The notes under the pieces were generated by a model that did no database searches, was not told the origin of the DNA, and worked only from the letters and a program-made list of their open reading frames with translations. A stretch of 64,000 nucleotides of DNA, taken from contig NZ_QVMU01000017.1 in assembly GCF_003605645.1 (NCBI RefSeq), positions 31,334 to 95,333 of the forward strand, written 5' to 3'. This stretch comes from Vibrio sinensis. GTDB taxonomy: Bacteria > Pseudomonadota > Gammaproteobacteria > Enterobacterales > Vibrionaceae. This document shows, piece by piece, positions 7,957-16,672 of this stretch. Position numbers and translations under genes: made by a program. Every line of letters starts with the position of its first letter. Position 1 is the stretch's first letter.

Positions 7957-7972
7957 TCGCAAACGTTTTTCG
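7957..7972. promoter_or_regulatory. PurR-like box upstream of guaC
   Basis: The word TCGCAAACGTTTTTCG keeps the core CGCAAACGTTTT of the PurR operator (consensus ACGCAAACGTTTTCGT). It lies about 130 bp upstream of the proposed guaC -35 element, which is distant for simple repression. Purine control of guaC would make sense, but this is inference. Confidence 0.4.
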
Positions 7973-8048
7973 CAATCGATAACTTACAAAAACAACGTTA
8001 ATTCACTCTTTTTTGCTCCTAAAACCCCTTTATACCCCAAAGATAAAT

Positions 8049-8064
8049 AGTGATCTAGGTCACA
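8049..8064. promoter_or_regulatory. CRP-like site
   Basis: The word AGTGATCTAGGTCACA matches the CRP pattern TGTGA-N6-TCACA with one mismatch. It lies between the 3' end of nnr and the guaC promoter and could influence guaC or be a chance match. Confidence 0.35.
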
Positions 8065-8135
8065 AAAAATAAGATTTCATCTCGTTTTGAGACTGATCAG
8101 ATACGATTCAGTGAACGTACTAACATTGGGCAATT

Positions 8136-9644
8136 TCATGACGCATTGACGAGAGCGCGAATATGAGGCATTAAATCACTCGCCACGAGCCCCCTTTGTC
8201 CCTGTTTTGCCGCTAAATCACCCGCTCGAGCATGAATTTCGACCGCGATAATGGCCGATTTCATCAATGGAAATCCCTGAGCAACCAAAGCAGTAACAAT
8301 ACCCGTTAACGCATCTCCCATTCCGCCGCTCGCCATGCCTGAATTTCCAGAAGCGGAGACATACATGTTATCGCCATCAAAAACCAATGTACCGGCACCT
8401 TTTAGAATAACCACACCACCATATTGTTGTTGTATCGCTTTAGTCGCTTGGTACCGATTTGCTTCAATCTCATTCACTGTGATATCAAGCAAACGTGCCG
8501 CTTCCGATGGATGGGGAGTTAGTATCCGATTTGACCGATAAGATGGGCTGTGAGCGAGCATTGTTAATGCATCCGCGTCATACACAACAGGGATAGAAGT
8601 TAGCTCAACCTGTTCGTATATTATTTTGCTGTGTGCCGACAGTCCTAATCCGGGGCCGATAGCAATGACATCACACCATTCCATTCGATGCTTCAACTTT
8701 TCACATTCAAGCCAACTTGAAGCCATTATCTCCGGACTAGAAATTAATACTGGTGTGATGTTAAATGGGTCACAACAAGTCGCAACCAGTCCAGCACCAC
8801 CTCGTAACGCCGCTTTGCCTGCTAAAATTATCGCCCCGCCCATTCCCTCATCACCACCTATCAACAACGCTTTACCATGATGGCCTTTATGAGCAGTCGG
8901 CTTTCGTTTCGGCAAGATGATATCGCTACTCGTGATGATGTGGGCAAAAGGTTCATTCTGACGATGAAAATAGTGATGGAAATTTTTACCACTCCCTCTT
9001 TCACAACCCAATGGAGCGTATATGATCTCTCCTGTATAGTTCCGAGCCAGACCCGTCACTAATCCCGCTTTTATGCCAATAAACGTCACCGTATATTGCG
9101 CTTTTATCACACGGCCTAAACAACGTCCTGTATCAGCACACAAGCCCGATGGAACATCGACGGCGATAACGGGAATATCTGACTGATTAATGGTCTCGAT
9201 GACATCTGCAACATTGGAACGTACTGCTCCCACTAAGCCAATGCCCAGTATCGCATCGATAACTACATCAACAGCTCTTGTGTTTGATGCATCTGCAATT
9301 GATATTCTCGGCGAGGAGATTTTCCCACCTGCAGCCAAATAAGCTTGCTGCGCGATGAGCGCATCACCTGTTAGTGTATCCGCATCGCCCACATGCCACA
9401 GTTCAACATCAATTCCCTCCCCCATAGCCAAACGAGCGACGATATAACCATCCCCACCGTTATTGCCGCCACCACAAACAACTAAACATGTTTTAGCGTT
9501 CGGAAACAGACGCTTCATATGAGAAAAAACGCATTCACCCGCGTTTTCCATCAGTTGATACATTTCCATGTCGCAGAAAAGGGCTGATTCTCGTTCACCG
9601 GTTTTCACTTGCTGGCTTAAATAAAGTCGAGAAGAATAAGGCAT
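8136..9644 (-). CDS. nnr: Bifunctional NAD(P)H-hydrate epimerase/dehydratase
   Basis: A 502-residue protein that repairs hydrated NADH and NADPH. The N-terminal YjeF epimerase domain (about residues 1-215) has CGGGNNGGDGYIVAR and VDVPSGLCADTG. The C-terminal ribokinase-like ADP/ATP-dependent dehydratase domain (about 225-500) has LLIGGDEGMGGAIILAG, DADAL, LTPHPSEAARLL and the GMASGGMGDALTG anion-hole motif. The ATG at 9644 was chosen because AAGGA stands 7-8 bases before it; an upstream ATG would place this site inside the coding region. In many gammaproteobacteria the gene sits beside tsaE, but here it stands between guaC and a signalling operon. Confidence 0.95.
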   Translation of the reverse strand: MPYSSRLYLSQQVKTGERESALFCDMEMYQLMENAGECVFSHMKRLFPNAKTCLVVCGGGNNGGDGYIVARLAMGEGIDVELWHVGDADTLTGDALIAQQAYLAAGGKISSPRISIADASNTRAVDVVIDAILGIGLVGAVRSNVADVIETINQSDIPVIAVDVPSGLCADTGRCLGRVIKAQYTVTFIGIKAGLVTGLARNYTGEIIYAPLGCERGSGKNFHHYFHRQNEPFAHIITSSDIILPKRKPTAHKGHHGKALLIGGDEGMGGAIILAGKAALRGGAGLVATCCDPFNITPVLISSPEIMASSWLECEKLKHRMEWCDVIAIGPGLGLSAHSKIIYEQVELTSIPVVYDADALTMLAHSPSYRSNRILTPHPSEAARLLDITVNEIEANRYQATKAIQQQYGGVVILKGAGTLVFDGDNMYVSASGNSGMASGGMGDALTGIVTALVAQGFPLMKSAIIAVEIHARAGDLAAKQGQRGLVASDLMPHIRALVNAS

Positions 9645-9686
9645 GATGGATTCCTTACTTATCAAAGTAGCTATTACAGATGAGAA

Positions 9687-9712
9687 AAAGGCCGGAGTTT
9701 CCTCCAGCCTTT
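9687..9712 (-). terminator. Rho-independent terminator of the CheY-CheC/PAS operon
   Basis: The stem AAAGGC-GGAG / CTCC-GCCTTT has one mismatch and a 5-base loop. On the minus strand it is followed by a U-run. It separates the PAS gene from nnr. Confidence 0.7.
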
Positions 9713-9725
9713 CACAATCAATTGG

Positions 9726-10175
9726 TTATTTTAGTGATTGTTGTTGGGTAAGCACCAATGCTTCTGATGTGGCATCTTGTATTGAGAGGAATAATGATCT
9801 GACTTCCCCCGTTGGCATTCGCATCGGGTTTAACGTTATGTTCTGATACATAAAGTCTGCCTGTTGCGTCACTGGGCGTACGTTGCGGCACTTAAATAAG
9901 TATGGACGTTGCTGCCATGTAATAAAGCTACGGCACCCCAAATCGTAAACCGGTTTTGTTTTTAGTCGAAACCACTCCTGAGGTATCTCAGGAAATATAT
10001 CGAACAACGATTTACCAATCGCATCATGGGCTTGAATACCACTGTGATGTGTCATAAAGCCATTCCAAACTTGAACTTGACAGTCGCGATCTAACACAAC
10101 TAACCCAAGATCAACGTTTTGAACCATATCAACCATCCAATGGAACTGTTCAAATTCTGCCGGTAACGAAATCAT
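9726..10175 (-). CDS. Stand-alone PAS-domain sensor protein
   Basis: A 149-residue protein formed almost entirely by one PAS domain. NVDLGLVVLDRDCQVQVWN (residues about 20-38) is the typical first strands and helix, and GKSLFDIFPEI follows near residue 54. No output domain and no transmembrane segment are visible, so it is cytoplasmic and must act through a partner. Its ATG overlaps the TAA of the CheY-CheC gene (TAATG), implying translational coupling. The obvious partner is that response regulator. The cofactor or ligand is unknown. Confidence 0.8.
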   Translation of the reverse strand: MISLPAEFEQFHWMVDMVQNVDLGLVVLDRDCQVQVWNGFMTHHSGIQAHDAIGKSLFDIFPEIPQEWFRLKTKPVYDLGCRSFITWQQRPYLFKCRNVRPVTQQADFMYQNITLNPMRMPTGEVRSLFLSIQDATSEALVLTQQQSLK

Positions 10176-11179
10176 TAGAACTCCTCCATCAGATACGCAA
10201 GCTTATTATCAAGTAGGGGTAAAGACTCATCGACAAACATAAACAACAAATCACATCGAATAGAGGTGCCATCAATGTTGTAGCTTACTTCAAATGTCAT
10301 TGTCTTTTTAAAAGAACCTGAAGTATTGCTGATCACTGAATCAATCGATATGTGCTGGCCGAGCAATACCGGTGAACTTTGGAAGAAACGGACTTCAGCT
10401 TGCTCTCCCAAACCATTAAGAAATGCTCCAACAAGAATGTTGGAGACATCCATCAAGAGTTCAAGCTCTTCCAACTCTTCGCTATCGGCCGGAACTTTCA
10501 TCAATTTTTTGAGGTCAGCAACACTGCCATCACTGAGAAGCACTAAAGCTTCACCGGCGATACCCTCACCACTAAACCCCTGACAAACTCCTGAAACTTG
10601 ATCGTTGTTGGCTAAGTCACGCAATGCCATGTGCAACTCACTCACCTCGAATATATTCACATTCGGTAGCGGTAAATGAACAAAGACATCAAAGTGACGT
10701 GCAAGAGCATCAGCTGCCCTACCAATAGCCACGTTCGCCACTTCCATATAGATATCGCGACGGCGTAATATTGGCAACTCTATTGAGACTGGCGTATAGA
10801 TCTGTGGCTTATCCGACGGATCGACCAGATCTTTTAAGATCTGATTGAGTACATCTTTATCAATCGGTTTTTGAATGAATGCTTTCGCGCCAAGCGCCAG
10901 CACACATTCTTTTGCTTTAGGCTGAATATCACCTGAGACAACAACAACAGGAACAGATAAGCCACGATTTCGAATTTCTTCTAATGTCCCAAAACCATCC
11001 AATTCCGGCATAGTAAGATCAAGAAACATGAGTTTAAAATCATGAGCTTCCAGCTGAGCAAGAGCATCAAAACCATGAACTGCAAAACGAATATCTGCAT
11101 TTAAAGAAGCAGGCAAAGAGCGAGCCATCTGTTTCCGCGCTAAAGCAGAATCATCACAGATGAGAATTGGGTAAGACAT
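10175..11179 (-). CDS. Response regulator receiver fused to a CheC-type phosphatase domain
   Basis: A 334-residue protein. Residues 1-115 form a receiver domain with the acid pair D9-D10, phosphoacceptor D54 (MFLDLTMPELDG), S82 and K104. Residues about 135-330 match the CheC/CheX phosphatase family. The first active-site pattern is exact: D142-xxx-E146-xx-N149 followed by P172 (x22). The second is E240-xxx-D244-xx-N247 with P270, so the usual glutamate is replaced by aspartate. The protein could dephosphorylate CheY-like proteins or itself under receiver control. It is translationally coupled to a PAS protein. Confidence 0.88.
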   Translation of the reverse strand: MSYPILICDDSALARKQMARSLPASLNADIRFAVHGFDALAQLEAHDFKLMFLDLTMPELDGFGTLEEIRNRGLSVPVVVVSGDIQPKAKECVLALGAKAFIQKPIDKDVLNQILKDLVDPSDKPQIYTPVSIELPILRRRDIYMEVANVAIGRAADALARHFDVFVHLPLPNVNIFEVSELHMALRDLANNDQVSGVCQGFSGEGIAGEALVLLSDGSVADLKKLMKVPADSEELEELELLMDVSNILVGAFLNGLGEQAEVRFFQSSPVLLGQHISIDSVISNTSGSFKKTMTFEVSYNIDGTSIRCDLLFMFVDESLPLLDNKLAYLMEEF

Positions 11180-11520
11180 TCATATACCTACTGCAATTGA
11201 TTTAACTAATTGACCAAATAGTAACAGATTGTAAGAGTAGCAGGTACTGAGGGATAGGGGAAAATACAACATATTGCACATCAGGAATTCTAATTTCAGC
11301 AAGCCTCTCGCTTATCTCCATTCAACTTAAAGCCGCAACCTTGAGTACCTTTCATATTAGTGGTGCTTTTCTCGACCAATCAACGAGTTTAGTCAAGCTC
11401 ATTAGGATTTCGCTGGCCTGCTGTTTTCTATTTCTACAAGCAGCAAGTTAGAATCGCTTACGAACACGGATACAAAGTAAAAAACCTTCCGAAGAAGGTT
11501 TTTAAAATTTAACGTATCAA
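11180..11520. other. Intergenic region
   Basis: It separates the CheY-CheC gene start from the luxT stop. Apart from the luxT terminator hairpin at its right end and presumably the promoter of the signalling operon at its left end, I see nothing in it. Confidence 0.5.
11481..11502 (-). terminator. Rho-independent terminator of luxT
   Basis: A 9-bp stem, AAAACCTTC/GAAGGTTTT, with tetraloop CGAA and T/A runs on both sides, 18 bp after the luxT stop. Confidence 0.8.
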
Positions 11521-11982
11521 TTAGTTAGCCATATGAATCAGAGATTTACCAATCAACCATTCAAGTTTCTGTGCGCTGTCACCTTCGAAACGAGATTCAA
11601 CCGTTTTGTATAAGCGGTCAACACCATTCGTTGCGAATTCATGTGCACGTTCTGCTGTTACGATATGGTGGAATAATAAACGTAGAATTGCCAAAAACTC
11701 AGGGTTATCTAGCGCTTTAACCCAGCTATCAGAAAACTCAGAGAGTGAGCCATCGAAATTAAGGTGCTCAACGAACATTTTAAAAATACGGCCATCAAGT
11801 GCTGCGGTAAAATCAGTTTTCTTAGGGAAGTGGTGGCTAATACCAGTACGTGATACACCCGTTTGTTGACTAAGGGTTGTGTAAGACATCTTGTCATAAC
11901 CGAGACGAAGAAGTTGGTCTACGACCGCATCCATAATCTTTTGAATGGTGATTTCTGTATCTTCTTTGCTACGCTTTGGCAT
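11521..11982 (-). CDS. luxT: TetR-family regulator LuxT
   Basis: A 153-residue TetR/AcrR-type protein. The N-terminal helix-turn-helix is at about residues 30-52 (YTTLSQQTGVSRTGISHHFP), followed by a short ligand/dimer domain. The sequence and exact length match my memory of LuxT of Vibrio harveyi (153 residues), a regulator that acts on luxO/qrr1 and other targets in quorum-sensing vibrios. An inverted repeat 85 bp upstream may be an autoregulatory site. The terminator behind the gene indicates a single-gene transcript. Confidence 0.82.
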   Translation of the reverse strand: MPKRSKEDTEITIQKIMDAVVDQLLRLGYDKMSYTTLSQQTGVSRTGISHHFPKKTDFTAALDGRIFKMFVEHLNFDGSLSEFSDSWVKALDNPEFLAILRLLFHHIVTAERAHEFATNGVDRLYKTVESRFEGDSAQKLEWLIGKSLIHMAN

Positions 11983-12481
11983 ATTTAGGCTCTTCTCTTT
12001 GTAAATCCGTCTAACTCAAAAATGAGTATTAAAAGACCCATTTGACTTGGTATCCATCTCCTCAACCTAGGCAGTATTTGAATGCCTAGTATAATATTAG
12101 AGACATCGTATCATAAAAATAGCTGCATTTTTGTGCACTTTAATACTAGGTCAGTCATTTCTCACAAATGAAGCATAGGCGCCACGTATGAAAATAGGAG
12201 TCATTATCTTTCTTGTATGTGTTTGTCCAAATAATCATATAAATCAAAACCAGTTACAACTAACTGAACGCCATTCTGACAAAATAATGACATGTATTTC
12301 GACAAAATCGTGAGAGATGTCACCTTAAAATCGCAACTTTTGTTAAATTCACCCCCACTTTGAAACAAAGAAAAAACATAATCGTGCATTTTTCACCCAC
12401 CTTTTACTGCTATTTGTTTTTATGGATATAGTTCAAATATCTCGATAAAATGCCCTCACTTTATGTAAGAGGATAGTCAAA
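11983..12481. other. Intergenic region between luxT and the DUF406 gene
   Basis: A 499-bp AT-rich region holding divergent promoters and the CTAGGCA inverted repeat described separately. A 61-codon minus-strand opening at 12204-12389 has no ribosome site and no recognisable product. No tRNA or known RNA motif was seen. Confidence 0.5.
12067..12089. promoter_or_regulatory. Inverted repeat CTAGGCA-N9-TGCCTAG upstream of luxT
   Basis: Perfect 7-bp arms with a 9-bp spacer lie 85 bp upstream of luxT and next to TATAAT/TATACT-like hexamers at 12090-12095. The position suits a regulator overlapping the luxT promoter, possibly LuxT itself. This is inference. Confidence 0.45.
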
Positions 12482-12781
12482 ATGAGCATTGAACAAGATC
12501 AGATCCAAGTCTGTGAAGCCTGCGGTTGTGCTGGTGAAATGGGATTTATCATTAAAGAAGGCGACGACGTAGCAGAAGTGACCATTTTTGGTAGCGATCA
12601 TGCACTACTAAATGCAGAACTCACTAAATACGTAGAGCTAGCAAAACAAGTATGCGCTAACGTAGAGCACGAAGTATCAGAACTTCAAGAAGGTTCAACT
12701 GAGTTGACTGCACGATTCAAATTTGAAGTAAGCGCTGAAAAGCTGATTTTTGAACTAAAAACTCGTTCATTATCACGCTAA
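12482..12781 (+). CDS. DUF406 (YfcZ/YiiS) family protein
   Basis: A 99-residue acidic cytoplasmic protein matching the YfcZ/YiiS family, with an N-terminal CEACGCAGEMGFIIKEGDD segment and a central helix. The function is unknown; family members are small proteins found across gammaproteobacteria. The ribosome site AAGAGGATAG precedes the ATG. It appears to be a single-gene transcript, followed by a hairpin at 12790-12832. Confidence 0.85.
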   Translation: MSIEQDQIQVCEACGCAGEMGFIIKEGDDVAEVTIFGSDHALLNAELTKYVELAKQVCANVEHEVSELQEGSTELTARFKFEVSAEKLIFELKTRSLSR

Positions 12782-12789
12782 GATCGAAC

Positions 12790-12832
12790 AGGTAAATAAG
12801 CAGACATTTTTAGTACTCCTGTTTATTTACCT
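12790..12832 (+). terminator. Hairpin AGGTAAATAA / TTATTTACCT
   Basis: A perfect 10-bp stem with a long (23-base) loop directly after the DUF406 gene, followed by TAGTTTTAA. It is a weak terminator candidate because of the loop length. Confidence 0.45.
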
Positions 12833-12910
12833 AGTTTTAATCACCGATTTATTGACGACCTCTCCACACTCCCTGATACTGGCTTTACGCTATTCTCTTC
12901 TGAGTAAACG

Positions 12911-13510
12911 ATGAAAACTAAGTTCGCTTGTCTCCTTATTGGCTTTCTGTGCTCTGCAGGTAATGCTCAACCATTAGATACTTTTCGTTCACTCAATCAT
13001 TTAGATAACTACGGCAATCTTGATCTACGTAACAAACCCTATACTGCTCTGCCGGATGGCTTCAAGCTGAAAGGCAACCTCAACATCAGTAATACGCAAA
13101 TTCAACGCCTACCAAAAGATCTTGATGTACAGGGTAATTTAGAAGCATCAAACAGTGCGCTAAGACAAATACAAAAAGGCACGAATATTAAGGGGTACGC
13201 GAATCTATTCGGTTCAAAAATCACTCGTTGGCCAAAAGGAATCCGCGTTGGTGGCTATATTAACTTGGCGGATACGCCTCTCACTAAGCTGCCAAATCGC
13301 CTACGTGTAAAAGGGGATTTGAGTCTCATTCGAACGCCAATACAGCAGCTACCTGAGGGTATCGTAATTGATGGTGACCTATACATCGGTGGCTCTGCTA
13401 TTACTACTTTTCCTAAAACAATGACGGTTAAAGGCAACATATTTCTTGGCGGCAACCGTATCACTCAATGGCCAGACAACCTCACATTAGGTGGCGCTGT
13501 CGCTCGTTAA
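12911..13510 (+). CDS. Exported leucine-rich-like repeat protein
   Basis: A 199-residue protein with a signal peptide (MKTKFACLLIGFLCSAGNA, cleavage after about residue 19). The rest is built of about seven degenerate repeats of 20-22 residues with the pattern L/W-P-x-x-x-x-V-x-G-x-L-x-L-x-x-T-x-I, for example LTKLPNRLRVKGDLSLIRTPI followed by QQLPEGIVIDGDLYIGGSAI. This suggests a small solenoid, either leucine-rich or a related beta solenoid. The location should be periplasmic or extracellular. No catalytic motif is visible. Its role could be adhesion or protein binding. Confidence 0.7.
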   Translation: MKTKFACLLIGFLCSAGNAQPLDTFRSLNHLDNYGNLDLRNKPYTALPDGFKLKGNLNISNTQIQRLPKDLDVQGNLEASNSALRQIQKGTNIKGYANLFGSKITRWPKGIRVGGYINLADTPLTKLPNRLRVKGDLSLIRTPIQQLPEGIVIDGDLYIGGSAITTFPKTMTVKGNIFLGGNRITQWPDNLTLGGAVAR

Positions 13511-13689
13511 CTGACTGTTCGTTCAACTTTTTATCATGCTGTGATCTAACATTCATTTTTGTCTTGCAAAATCAGTACACTCCTCGCTGTCGTTTTGCCT
13601 TTATTGGCTTTGAAATGACAGCTTGATTTCTACGCACCTTAATAAGTATTACTTGATCATGCTGTCATGTTAGTTATGGATAGCTGTAA

Positions 13690-15177
13690 ATGAACAACAA
13701 TATTAAACCAACCACTCGTCCTATCATTCCCTGTGAACACCCAAGTTTATTAATGCGATTGAATTTGTTTAAAGAGAATCTGATTCGATTAAAACACAAG
13801 AAAAGCCGCTATAAGACCAATGACACCGCGATCAAAACACTCTTTTCCGACACGACCGAACTCAAACATCAATGCGAATCTTTAGTTCAATACGTTGCCG
13901 AAGCTTTTGAACACTATGCTTTGTGGGATTACACTCACGCCTATTACCCAGGAAGACCAAGCCAACAATCCGCAAGGGTTGATGCGATGGAAGGTTGCAG
14001 TAGAGTTATTCCTACCCTCGCGGCATGGATTCATCAAAATGAAACCAAAAGCATTCCCTCACTAAGCCAAAATGGCAAAGCATTAGATGTTACCCATTGG
14101 CTAAAGCAAGCATTTCTCGCAGGGACATCCCCCTCTCATCCAGGTTATTGGGGGAAGCTCGGTAACTACGACCAACGTATTTGTGAAAGTGCAGATTTAG
14201 CATTGGCGTTATGGTTAAGCCGACAGTACGTGTGGGATACCTTTAATGAAAGTGAAAAGCAGCAAGTCGTTAACTGGTTCCAGCAAGTGAATGATTGCCA
14301 AACTGTCGATAACAATTGGCATCTATTTCCTTTGACAGTACAACTGGTCATTAAAGCTTTAACTGGTAATGACCATGTTCAACAAGAGCGGTACACACGA
14401 ACCAAAGAATTTTATGTGGGAGAGGGATGGTTCCGTGATGGCGCTAAAGGTAATTTTGATTTTTACAATGCGTGGGGATTTCACTACTCACTCTACTGGT
14501 TAGATCAAATCGATCCTGAATTCGACCCTGAATTTATTCGAACCACAATGCGCGAGTTCTCTAACTCTTATCTGCATTTATTTACACCAAAAGGCTTGCC
14601 TCTGTTTGGTCGAAGTGCGTGCTATCGCCTTTCTGTCTCGGCACCTTTACTCGCCTCCCTTGATAGCCCACCTGAAGAGGGTAATACGCTGTGCGTGGGA
14701 CAAGTAAAACGAGCATTTCGTACCAGCCTAGACTACTTCATCGCAAACGGCGCCCTAGAGTATGGTTCACCAACGCAAGGTGTGTTCGCTGATGATGCTC
14801 GCCTTGTCGATAACTACAGTGGTCCAGCAAGCAGTTTTTGGTCGTTAAGAGCATTGAATGTCGCTATTTATTGCGGTGATCGTATCGGGCTATGGGATGC
14901 AGAGGAAGCACCATTACCTATTGAACAAGCGGACTATCAATTCAAAATTGAAAGCATCAACGCACTTGTTATTGGCACTCAAGAAACTCAAGAAGTCGTA
15001 GTGATCTTCCAAGACGACTACACGCAAGAGCAAGACCCAATAAGTCGCCGCTTAGAGTCTCAATCACGAGCTAAAAAACTGTTGGAGGTATGCTCGGGTC
15101 GAGCAGAAAGACCAAAAAACAACTTACTCCGTAAAGGATTGACTTGTTATAGCTCCAAAATGAATCACTTATTCTAA
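13690..15177 (+). CDS. DUF2264 family protein
   Basis: A 495-residue cytoplasmic protein of the DUF2264 family, which is related in fold to (alpha/alpha) toroid glycoside enzymes. Family landmarks are SARVDAMEGCSRVIPTLAAW near residue 97, PGYWGKLGNYDQRICESADLALALW near residue 152, DNNWHLFPL near residue 210 and GWFRDGAKGNFDFYNAWGFHY near residue 249. The biochemical role is not established; several members occur in polysaccharide-utilisation clusters. No sugar gene is adjacent here. REP-like repeats and a terminator follow. Confidence 0.85.
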   Translation: MNNNIKPTTRPIIPCEHPSLLMRLNLFKENLIRLKHKKSRYKTNDTAIKTLFSDTTELKHQCESLVQYVAEAFEHYALWDYTHAYYPGRPSQQSARVDAMEGCSRVIPTLAAWIHQNETKSIPSLSQNGKALDVTHWLKQAFLAGTSPSHPGYWGKLGNYDQRICESADLALALWLSRQYVWDTFNESEKQQVVNWFQQVNDCQTVDNNWHLFPLTVQLVIKALTGNDHVQQERYTRTKEFYVGEGWFRDGAKGNFDFYNAWGFHYSLYWLDQIDPEFDPEFIRTTMREFSNSYLHLFTPKGLPLFGRSACYRLSVSAPLLASLDSPPEEGNTLCVGQVKRAFRTSLDYFIANGALEYGSPTQGVFADDARLVDNYSGPASSFWSLRALNVAIYCGDRIGLWDAEEAPLPIEQADYQFKIESINALVIGTQETQEVVVIFQDDYTQEQDPISRRLESQSRAKKLLEVCSGRAERPKNNLLRKGLTCYSSKMNHLF

Positions 15178-15212
15178 GAGCACTGATTGCTAAAAATAAT
15201 CGGCTGTGACAA

Positions 15213-15268
15213 GTGCCTGTCCCTACAAGACTATCCTACAAGACTGTCCTTGTTACGGTGTCTGTCCC
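15213..15268 (+). repeat. REP-like GTGCCTGTCCC / GTGTCTGTCCC pair
   Basis: GTGCCTGTCCC at 15213-15223 and GTGTCTGTCCC at 15258-15268 flank CTACAAGA and GACTGTCCTTG segments. The same words recur near 28.0, 38.9-39.1 and 45.5 kb, always outside genes apart from one copy in an AraC gene end. They are interpreted as a dispersed REP-like family possibly mobilised by the RAYT at 26.8 kb. Confidence 0.6.
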
Positions 15269-15320
15269 GATAAGTCTTCTGCCGATAAGTTTTCTACTAG
15301 GTGTTTGAGCCAGATAACAA

Positions 15321-15346
15321 AAAAGGGATGCCTCAGCATCCCTTTT
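15321..15346. terminator. Bidirectional terminator
   Basis: An 11-bp stem, AAAAGGGATGC/GCATCCCTTTT, with loop CTCA, between the convergent DUF2264 and acyltransferase genes. T-runs serve both strands. Confidence 0.85.
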
Positions 15347-15375
15347 GAATTTCATATTAATAAACAGCTATCGAT

Positions 15376-16488
15376 TTAAGCTTGATTTCGAACTGGATTC
15401 GCATAGCTCTGAATAAGGTAGCTATGTGCCCCTTCTGGTAGTTGAAGCAATTTATCAGTCAATGCTTGCTTAACATCTGAATCGACACTTTCATCGCCTG
15501 CTGCCAGCTGATTAATTGGGAACAATTTATAGTTAGTATGAATTTGACGGTCAATCTCTTTCGCAAGTAAATCTGGCGTTTCAAACTGCTGATCAATCAC
15601 TTCACCAAAGGCAACATGTACTCGGCCTTTGTCACCGATGATACCTTGAATAATGCTATCGATATCTTCGAATTCACCTTTTTCGTAGGTACCATTCGTT
15701 GCCTTTTCGTATAGTTCGCGCGCTTTAGCGGTATCACACGGATCATTTTCATATGAAATCGAAACAGGTACGATTTTTAAAGACTGAGTATATTCGCCAA
15801 ATGATAGTTTCTGCTTACGGCCTTCAACGTTAAACATTTTAAGAATAGCTGGATCGGTGAAATCATTGCCATCTTTAGCACGACCTTCTTTTTGCGCAAT
15901 CCAGATAGAGTTCCCCGTATCCAACGAGTGTTTAATATACGCAGATAACGTTCCGAGAGCCTTCATCATCTCACGCGGACCTTTTGCTGAGCGTTTTACA
16001 ATAAAGCTTTTGTTCAGTTTCATTAGCTCTGTTGCACACGGTTTCTTCAACAAGTTATCACCGATCGCAATACGTACTGTATTGTGACCATGTTGAAATA
16101 AGCCGTAATTCACCAATGCAGGATCCATAGCGATATCACGATGATTAGAAATGAACAAATAGGCACTCTTGGCATCGAGTTTATCTAGGCCACTATAAGT
16201 AACACCTTTCGTTGTCGACAATACTGTTTGTCTTAAGTACTTTTTCACTTCAAGCTGAATCGCTTCAACGCTAGTTAATTTTGACCACTTAAGCTTAAGA
16301 TATACTTTCACCATTGGCGTCATCAACGCTTTAAACCAAGGTGCGTGACTTGAAAAACGGTGATGAAGAATCGCATTAATGAATTCTTCATCATTAATCA
16401 ATCGGTCAATTGCCGCAGGGATTTCGTCATCATTGTAAGGACGAATTTCTACAAAAGGATCAGTGTTATCAGTCATGTTCCGGTTCAT
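15376..16488 (-). CDS. PlsC-like glycerolipid acyltransferase
   Basis: A 370-residue protein of the glycerol-phosphate acyltransferase superfamily. The catalytic block is ISNHRDIAMDPAL near residue 115; the spacing between His and Asp differs by one residue from the usual H-x4-D. It is followed by FIVKRSAKGPREM and IAQKEGRAKDGND (the E-G-R substrate-binding motif) and VPVSISYENDP. No clear membrane span is present. It is longer than PlsC (about 245) and may act on 1-acylglycerol-3-phosphate or a related acceptor. ATG 16476 (MTDN) is an alternative start. It is transcribed alone. Confidence 0.8.
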   Translation of the reverse strand: MNRNMTDNTDPFVEIRPYNDDEIPAAIDRLINDEEFINAILHHRFSSHAPWFKALMTPMVKVYLKLKWSKLTSVEAIQLEVKKYLRQTVLSTTKGVTYSGLDKLDAKSAYLFISNHRDIAMDPALVNYGLFQHGHNTVRIAIGDNLLKKPCATELMKLNKSFIVKRSAKGPREMMKALGTLSAYIKHSLDTGNSIWIAQKEGRAKDGNDFTDPAILKMFNVEGRKQKLSFGEYTQSLKIVPVSISYENDPCDTAKARELYEKATNGTYEKGEFEDIDSIIQGIIGDKGRVHVAFGEVIDQQFETPDLLAKEIDRQIHTNYKLFPINQLAAGDESVDSDVKQALTDKLLQLPEGAHSYLIQSYANPVRNQA

Positions 16489-16672
16489 TCGATAAAAAGC
16501 TCGCCTATTCTACTCATAGAACTCCAACTTCGCAGCTATACTCTTCATAGAATTGTGAAGGTCAGACCAGAATCATTAAAGCATTTACGGAGGAATTGCG
16601 TTCTCTAAGTGGCTTTTTGAGAGGATTAACGTTAACCTTAGCGCCCCGCAACAAACGAGATATTTCGACTTC

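Noticed and set aside
12204..12389. 61-codon minus-strand opening upstream of the DUF406 gene
   Set aside because: No ribosome site, no recognisable product, AT-rich promoter region.
15300..15310. AGGTGTTTGAG considered as another REP-like word
   Set aside because: It shares only GTGT with the motif, too little to count.
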